Shown here: one piece after another, positions 60,701 through 64,000 of the stretch
How the letters are laid out: each line of letters opens with the position of its first letter
How positions within the stretch are numbered: the first letter of the stretch is position 1
Source: Glo-17 sp964637835
Lineage (GTDB): Bacteria; Krumholzibacteriota; Krumholzibacteriia; LZORAL124-64-63
Assembly: GCA_964637835.1 (NCBI GenBank)
Contig: CAZWYF010000016.1
Location: forward strand, 11,585 to 75,584
Direction of reading: 5' to 3'
Length of the DNA stretch: 64,000 nucleotides
Made by a program: the position numbers and the translations under genes
The notes under the pieces: generated by a model
Databases searched by the model: none
Told to the model about the DNA's origin: nothing
The model's input: the letters and a program-made list of their open reading frames with translations, nothing else

Positions 60701-60896
60701 GGCCTGGCTGGACGGCTGGAGCCGGGCCCTGGCGGAGATGAACTACCTGGAGACCGGCGTGCCCAGCGACGGGCTGCTGGACGTGCACCTGATCAGCGAC
60801 CAGGACATCGAGCGGCGCACGAGCTGGGCGGCCAAGATCGATGCCGTCACCGATCCGGCCCGCCCGCTGGGCCTGGGGGGGGCGGCGGCGAGCTAG
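57735..60896 (+). CDS. PEP-synthase-type ATP-grasp protein with N-terminal GAF-like and C-terminal nucleotidyltransferase domains
   Basis: 1053 residues. The N-terminal 130 residues (RERAKELNCVYEIEG to CYLEERPAEYRGPFLPEEER) are a GAF-like sensor module known from signalling proteins of deltaproteobacteria. A helical region follows, then the ATP-grasp (GGKAAGL near 338, VRSSSLLED near 435, LIQKVVGQRLGDYW, LLQCRPQA) and the shared GPGRWGS (near 780) and GTHFFQDL (near 823) domain. Uniquely it ends with a polymerase-beta-type nucleotidyltransferase: VFGSTKNASAGPGSDIDLL near 957-972. That combination suggests a signalling or protein-modifying enzyme. The stop codon overlaps that of the convergent phosphoesterase. 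Confidence 0.82.
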   Translation: MTDDQRQPLLDELRERAKELNCVYEIEGVLARTDRPLTWVLSKVAEKLPAGMQYVDICAACIELEGRVCLGDNFRQTPWELSAVINVQGEPVGRIRVCYLEERPAEYRGPFLPEEERLLRSVADRLGHYLLYDRVRDLWRRMDAMSEQPADRQEKGWEVVVQMLRDTDPQLARRMGRKMLNHLCALGVAEAQEVLHRMEPALGEARENAPLLRLDMEEQTLPGRPFALAARHLPDGEILSRIQKWMQEDRASVLFRVINSPRSTLGDIADAMHRLHHVLESGMPMSESSCKSLRVMLTHRLLTEQLDFNQVARDVVRITDFRDVLQRVVMPAESHGKLGGKAAGLLLAHWILQRSDDPDLADVAIPHTWYVASDAVLDFISYNDLEDVWEQKFKDLATIRREYPNIIQLFKNSTFPPDLVKELSLALDDLGEVPLVVRSSSLLEDRLGTAFSGKYKSLFLANQGTREERLVALLDAIAEIYASLLGPDPIGYRREHGLLEFDEQMGILIQKVVGQRLGDYWLPAFAGVAFSRNEFRWSPRIRREDGLIRVVPGLGTRAVDRVGEDYPTLLVPGQPHLQVNVVTEEKIRYSAHWADVLNLRTNRFETLRVTDLLREVEGDYPLLDQVFSVHRGGMLRKPVALLFDPETDDVVTTFAGLVQETPFLARMRKVLATLEEAMHTPVDVEFAHDGEQFYLLQCRPQAEAHDVAPAPIPQEIPADDLVLDSHRHVSNGHVPDLTHVVYVDPEAYAALPDEASLREVGRCVGRLNEVLPKRQFALFGPGRWGSRGDLKLGVNVTYADICNTSLLVEVAWGQSGSMPDLSFGTHFFQDLVESRIRYLPVYPDLEGTVFRSRFFRRGENLLFELLPEYSHLASCVRVIDVPGANEGRILRVLLNAELERAVAMLAAPDAGAAERPLPRPGQAAPAQERHWFWRLRMAEKIAAEMEAEALGVVAMWVFGSTKNASAGPGSDIDLLVHFRGNVRQREQLLAWLDGWSRALAEMNYLETGVPSDGLLDVHLISDQDIERRTSWAAKIDAVTDPARPLGLGGAAAS

Positions 60897-61762
60897 CCTT
60901 CCTGGCGGGGCGGTAGCAGCTCCCGCGTGGCGCCGTCGGGATCGGTGGGGTCGAGCCGGACCAGGCCCAGCTCGGGGCCGTCGCCGCAGGCGGCCAGGCA
61001 CCAGGTGCGGCCCAGCTGCTCGCGCCAGCGGCCGGTCAGGCGGGCGCTCTCGTGCACGTGCCCGCAGAGCACGGCCGCCGGCTGCGCGGCCGTCACGAAC
61101 CGCCGCAACGCGATGCTCCCGACGTGCACGTCCACCGGGGCGTGATCGACCATCTGGCCGTCCAGGGCGGCCCGGTCCAGGGCGGTCCGGTGGGGCGGTC
61201 CGTGGCAGAGCAGCACCGCGCGCGCCAGGTCGCGGCCGTCGGCGAGCCGGGCGAGGTCCGCGGCGATGGTCCGCCAGTGCAGCGCGCGGCGGTCCACCGC
61301 GACGCTGTGGCGGCCCTCGTCCGGGGCCACGCAGCCCGGATCGGTGAAGCGGCTGACGTCGAAGAGTTCCCAGTCCTTGAGCGCGAACGGCGTGGGCGGC
61401 ACCCAGGGGTAGCCCAGCACCGGCACGCCAGCGACCTCGGTCCAGTCGCCGGCCAGGTAGCGCCACAGGCCGGCCTGCTCCAGCGCCCGCCACTGCGGCT
61501 CCAGGACGCGGGGGTCGTCGTTGCCCATGATGGCCAGGACCTGCGGGTAGTCCGCGCCCATCGCCGCGCGCAGCTCGGCCAGCCGGGGGGCCAGCCAGCG
61601 GTCGAGGAACTCCTCGGCGCCGGCCAGGGCGTGGGGCAGCAGGTCGCCCCCGAGCAGCACGGCGCCGGGGCGCTCGGCGGCCACCGCGTCCAGCAGGGCC
61701 CGGTAGCGGCCGTGGCGGCCGTGCAGGTCGGAGGTGAAGAACCAGGTGCTCGTGGTGTTCAT
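60893..61762 (-). CDS. Calcineurin-like metallophosphoesterase
   Basis: 289 residues with the whole metal-binding series: TSDLHGRHGRY (near 10), GGDLLPH (near 40), IMGNDDPR (near 80), CHGPPH and GHVHESARL. It hydrolyses phosphomono- or diesters with two metal ions; the substrate cannot be told. The ATG lies 6 nt after a TATGAT -10 box and has no ribosome site, so the mRNA should be leaderless. It converges on the third ATP-grasp gene with a shared CTAG stop region. Confidence 0.88.
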   Translation of the reverse strand: MNTTSTWFFTSDLHGRHGRYRALLDAVAAERPGAVLLGGDLLPHALAGAEEFLDRWLAPRLAELRAAMGADYPQVLAIMGNDDPRVLEPQWRALEQAGLWRYLAGDWTEVAGVPVLGYPWVPPTPFALKDWELFDVSRFTDPGCVAPDEGRHSVAVDRRALHWRTIAADLARLADGRDLARAVLLCHGPPHRTALDRAALDGQMVDHAPVDVHVGSIALRRFVTAAQPAAVLCGHVHESARLTGRWREQLGRTWCLAACGDGPELGLVRLDPTDPDGATRELLPPRQEG

Positions 61763-61768
61763 GGGCGA

Positions 61769-61798
61769 ATCATATGCTCCCGGGGGCCGTGGCGCGAA
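61769..61798 (-). promoter_or_regulatory. Promoter of the phosphoesterase, leaderless
   Basis: Minus strand TATGAT at 61774-61769, six bases before the ATG. TTCGCG 18 bp upstream is a weak -35. Confidence 0.45.
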
Positions 61799-61941
61799 TG
61801 TGTTGAGAATTTGACAGTTCCGCGCGGGCATGGGACCAGCCCCGCCGCCGACCGGAGCCGCCCGTCGCCGGACCGCCGGACAGCAACGGCCGCCAGGGGC
61901 CACGAAAGCGGCGATTTCGCCCGTCAGGGCGGGGGATTTCG

Positions 61942-61972
61942 TTTGCTTTGGCCCCGCCGCCGCCTACCTTTG
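61942..61972 (+). promoter_or_regulatory. Bacteroidota-type promoter of gdhA
   Basis: TTTG at 61942-61945, exactly 19 bp, and TACCTTTG at 61965-61972, a full match to TTTG-N19-TAnnTTTG. The transcript would have a 5' UTR of about 65 nt with GGAGGAG before the ATG. Confidence 0.75.
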
Positions 61973-62041
61973 CCGCACGAACCGTGACTGGCCTGCCCGC
62001 CAGTGGCTGACTAGCAGACGCTCCACCCGGAGGAGAGACTC

Positions 62042-63403
62042 ATGGCCCAGAACGTTGCCCAGTTCATGGATGAGCTCAAGGCCAAGAACCCGGCCGAGCC
62101 CGAGTTCCACCAGGCGGTCCACGAGGTCGTCGAATCGCTGTGGCCGGTGCTCGACAAGCGCCCCGAGTACCGCACCGCCAAGGTCCTCGAGCGGATCGTC
62201 GAGCCCGAGCGCGTGATCATGTTCCGGGTGCCCTGGGTGGACGACAACGGCGACGTCCAGGTCAACCGCGGCTTCCGCATCGAGATGAACAGCGCCATCG
62301 GTCCCTACAAGGGCGGCCTGCGGTTCCATCCCAGCGTGAACCTCGGCATCCTGAAGTTCCTGGCCTTCGAGCAGGTGTTCAAGAACAGCCTGACCACGCT
62401 GCCCATGGGCGGCGGCAAGGGCGGCAGCGACTTCGATCCCAAGGGCAAGAGCGACAACGAGGTCATGGCCTTCTGCCAGAGCTTCATGACCGAGCTGAAC
62501 CGCCACATCGGCCAGTTCACCGACGTGCCCGCCGGCGACATCGGCGTCGGCGGCCGGGAGATCGGCTTCCTGTTCGGCCAGTACAAGAAGATCAAGAACG
62601 AGTTCGTGGGCGTGCTCACCGGCAAGGGCCGCGAGTGGGGCGGCAGCCTCATCCGCCCCGAGGCCACCGGTTACGGCGCGGTCTACTTCGCGGCCAACAT
62701 GCTCGAGACCCGCGGCGAGACCCTCGAGGGCAAGACCTGCCTGGTCTCCGGCTCGGGCAACGTGGCCCAGTTCGCCTGCCAGAAGCTGCTCGACCTCGGC
62801 GCCAGGCCGGTCACCGTCTCCGACAGCAGCGGCTACATCTACGACGAGGCCGGCATCGACCGCGAGAAGCTGGCGTACATCATGGACCTGAAGAACGTCA
62901 AGCGCGGCCGCATCAAGGAGTACGCGGAGAAGTACAGCAGCGCCGTGTACACGCCGCTCGAGCCGGGCATGGACCACAACCCGCTGTGGGACCACAAGGC
63001 CGACTGCGCGTTCCCCAGCGCCACGCAGAACGAGATCAACGCCCAGGACGCCGAGAACCTGCTCAAGAACGGCGTCTACGTGGTCAGCGAGGGCGCCAAC
63101 ATGCCCACCGTGGCCGGCGGCGTCGATCGGTTCGTCGAGGAGGGCATCCTCTACGGTCCGGGCAAGGCCGCCAACGCCGGCGGCGTGGCCGTCTCCGGCC
63201 TGGAGATGAGCCAGAACAGCCTGCGCCTGAGCTGGCCCCGCGAGGAAGTGGACCAGCGCCTGGCCGGCATCATGAAGGCCATCCACACCACGTGCGTCCA
63301 GGCCGCCGACGAGTTCGGCACCCCGGGCAACTACGTCAACGGCGCCAACATCGGCGGCTTCCTCAAGGTCGCCGACGCCATGATGGCCCAGGGCCACTGG
63401 TAG
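62042..63403 (+). CDS. gdhA: Glutamate dehydrogenase, GdhA type (probably NADP-dependent)
   Basis: 453 residues, close in length and sequence to E. coli GdhA: RFHPSVNLGILKFLAFEQ, the catalytic-Lys stretch LPMGGGKGGSDFDPKGKS, DVPAGDIGVGGREIG, GSLIRPEATGYGAVYF and the dinucleotide motif SGSGNVAQF. This class assimilates ammonia into 2-oxoglutarate using NADPH. GGAGGAGAG precedes the ATG. It is only distantly related to the dehydrogenase at 54648, so one cell keeps a biosynthetic and a catabolic enzyme. Confidence 0.96.
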   Translation: MAQNVAQFMDELKAKNPAEPEFHQAVHEVVESLWPVLDKRPEYRTAKVLERIVEPERVIMFRVPWVDDNGDVQVNRGFRIEMNSAIGPYKGGLRFHPSVNLGILKFLAFEQVFKNSLTTLPMGGGKGGSDFDPKGKSDNEVMAFCQSFMTELNRHIGQFTDVPAGDIGVGGREIGFLFGQYKKIKNEFVGVLTGKGREWGGSLIRPEATGYGAVYFAANMLETRGETLEGKTCLVSGSGNVAQFACQKLLDLGARPVTVSDSSGYIYDEAGIDREKLAYIMDLKNVKRGRIKEYAEKYSSAVYTPLEPGMDHNPLWDHKADCAFPSATQNEINAQDAENLLKNGVYVVSEGANMPTVAGGVDRFVEEGILYGPGKAANAGGVAVSGLEMSQNSLRLSWPREEVDQRLAGIMKAIHTTCVQAADEFGTPGNYVNGANIGGFLKVADAMMAQGHW

Positions 63404-63461
63404 GCCACGGGTAGGCCACGGGTAGGCCACGGGTAGGCCCCGGCCCCGGCCCCGGCCCCGG
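63401..63461. repeat. 11-bp tandem repeats and a GGGGCC hexamer run after gdhA
   Basis: TAGGCCACGGG repeats three times from the gdhA stop codon itself, a partial fourth unit leads into CGGCCC hexamers. The minus strand reads four GGGGCC units, a G-quadruplex-forming pattern. Confidence 0.85.
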
Positions 63462-63506
63462 GTCACTGGTCACCGGCCCATGATCGATCGTCGCAAGACG
63501 GCGGAC

Positions 63507-63531
63507 GAGGCGCCCCCCCGCGGGGCGCCTC
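63507..63531 (+). terminator. Terminator of gdhA
   Basis: A perfect 10-bp stem (GAGGCGCCCC at 63507-63516 with 63522-63531) and a 5-nt loop, followed by GCGCTTTCC. Confidence 0.7.
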
Positions 63532-63580
63532 GCGCTTTCCCGGAAGATCCGCGGCCAGCCGGCGGGTGTCGCGCGACCCC

Positions 63581-63700
63581 CGGCCAGCGATCGCTCCCGC
63601 CGGCAGCCGGTCACGCCCCGCAGCCGGCGGTCGCTCCCCCCGGCAGGCGGCTGCTCCCCCCGGCAGGCGGTCGCTCCCCCCGGCCGGCGGCCCGTGTCCC
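63581..63700. repeat. Six 20-bp tandem repeats
   Basis: Units starting at 63581, 63601, 63621, 63641, 63661 and 63681 follow CGGCAGGCGGTCGCTCCCCC with several substitutions in the outer copies. No spacers, so not a CRISPR array. Confidence 0.8.
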
Positions 63701-63707
63701 CGGGGAT

Positions 63708-63761
63708 CTGGCGGTGAGCCAGGCCACACACCCCGTGACCTGGCGGTGAGCCAGGCCACAC
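63708..63761. repeat. Two exact 22-bp direct repeats, each able to fold
   Basis: Copies at 63708-63729 and 63740-63761 (32-bp period). Each begins CTGGCGGTGAGCCAG, a CTGGC/GCCAG hairpin. Confidence 0.85.
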
Positions 63762-64000
63762 CCGTTGGGCCGTCGAAGCCGCGTAGAGGAGAAAGACCTG
63801 GCGAGACCCTGCTCGCCTGGACGCGACGTATTGGCGTAGATGGGCGGTCCACATCCGGTTTTCGGGATTAATTTTTAGCGATTGTTTTGCTCAGGTACAC
63901 CAGCGGTCACAAGTGTCCCAACGTTAGTCGAAGAGTGACAACTGATTACAAATCCGACCATCATCGTTCTGGCGCCCCCACTCTGCAAGTAGTTGCGGGA

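Larger units (their letters stand above)
63404..64000. other. Non-coding, repeat-rich region with an AT-rich right end
   Basis: No believable gene is seen on either strand. The region holds the repeats at 63401-63461, a terminator, a 20-bp tandem array, a pair of 22-bp repeats, and from about 63855 to the window end a stretch with much lower GC than anything else in the window, containing ATTAATTTTTAG and GATTGTTTTG. The last may be the promoter region of the next gene or the edge of acquired DNA. Confidence 0.6.

Noticed and set aside
57525..61493. Very long minus-strand open frame of over 1300 codons
   Set aside because: It is opposite two genes with clear domains; its translation is rich in His, Gln, Val and Ala from the complement of GC-rich codons and has no motif or ribosome site. 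Similar long antisense frames at 24132-31055 and 32296-37323 were left out for the same reason.
63581..63761. Regular repeats that might be a CRISPR array
   Set aside because: The 20-bp units are directly tandem without unique spacers, the 22-bp pair has only one 10-bp interval, and there are no cas genes.

Overview
The window is very GC-rich chromosomal DNA (gene bodies look close to 70% G+C) from a Gram-negative bacterium. Secreted proteins end in FlgD-like/type A sorting modules, one with the YPNPFNP motif, and there are a PorV-like barrel, TonB machinery and several promoters of the TTTG-N19-TAnnTTTG kind. This points to the Fibrobacterota-Chlorobiota-Bacteroidota neighbourhood; a high-GC candidate phylum such as Krumholzibacteriota or Eisenbacteria is my guess, not proven. 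Four runs of exactly 100 N are flanked by duplicated sequence (22, 55, 35 and 55 bp). Collapsing each duplication gives an intact reading frame, so these are scaffolding artefacts and the DNA looks like a short-read metagenome assembly.

Left end (1-4.9 kb): a minus-strand histidine operon, hisG-hisC-hisB-hisH-hisF, overlapping or tightly coupled. It is preceded by an unannotated leader peptide with five His codons in six, and by RNA segments that can form mutually exclusive hairpins, i.e. a classical attenuator. A tetR-type gene lies upstream. 4.9-8.8 kb: a hybrid PAS histidine kinase and a small outer-membrane barrel.

9-20.7 kb: a TonB system. A TonB-dependent receptor, a secreted partner with a sorting tail, and an operon DUF3450-ttpC-exbB-exbD-tonB-TPR (the Vibrio TonB2 layout) plus a lipoprotein. 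The three promoters each carry four 7-mers at 11-bp period ending 10 bp before the -10 box, the geometry of a Pho box, so I infer a phosphate-starvation regulon. Then glgX (minus) and a PilZ protein.

24.3-40.1 kb: a second envelope machine. A 2258-residue secreted repeat protein, a PorV-like barrel with FlgD-like tail, a large TPR protein, one ExbB/TolQ, two ExbD/TolR (the second with Asn in place of the channel Asp), a long TonB-like protein and a FlgD/OmpA-like protein. Composition resembles the Agl/Glt gliding and Nfs machines of myxobacteria.

40.2-50.9 kb: a small unknown gene, a lipid kinase, a TrmB-like regulator divergent from typA with a perfect 22-bp inverted repeat between them, a thiamine-binding-type protein, an esterase, and a three-gene saccharopine lysine-degradation operon (LKR, saccharopine dehydrogenase, ALDH7).

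51-63.4 kb: ispF and three paralogous proteins with a PEP-synthase-type ATP-grasp domain but no phosphohistidine or PEP domain, surrounding a glutamate dehydrogenase, followed by a phosphoesterase and a second, GdhA-type glutamate dehydrogenase. The lysine operon and both dehydrogenases converge on glutamate/2-oxoglutarate. The right 600 bp is non-coding and repeat-rich, ending in a stretch of much lower GC.
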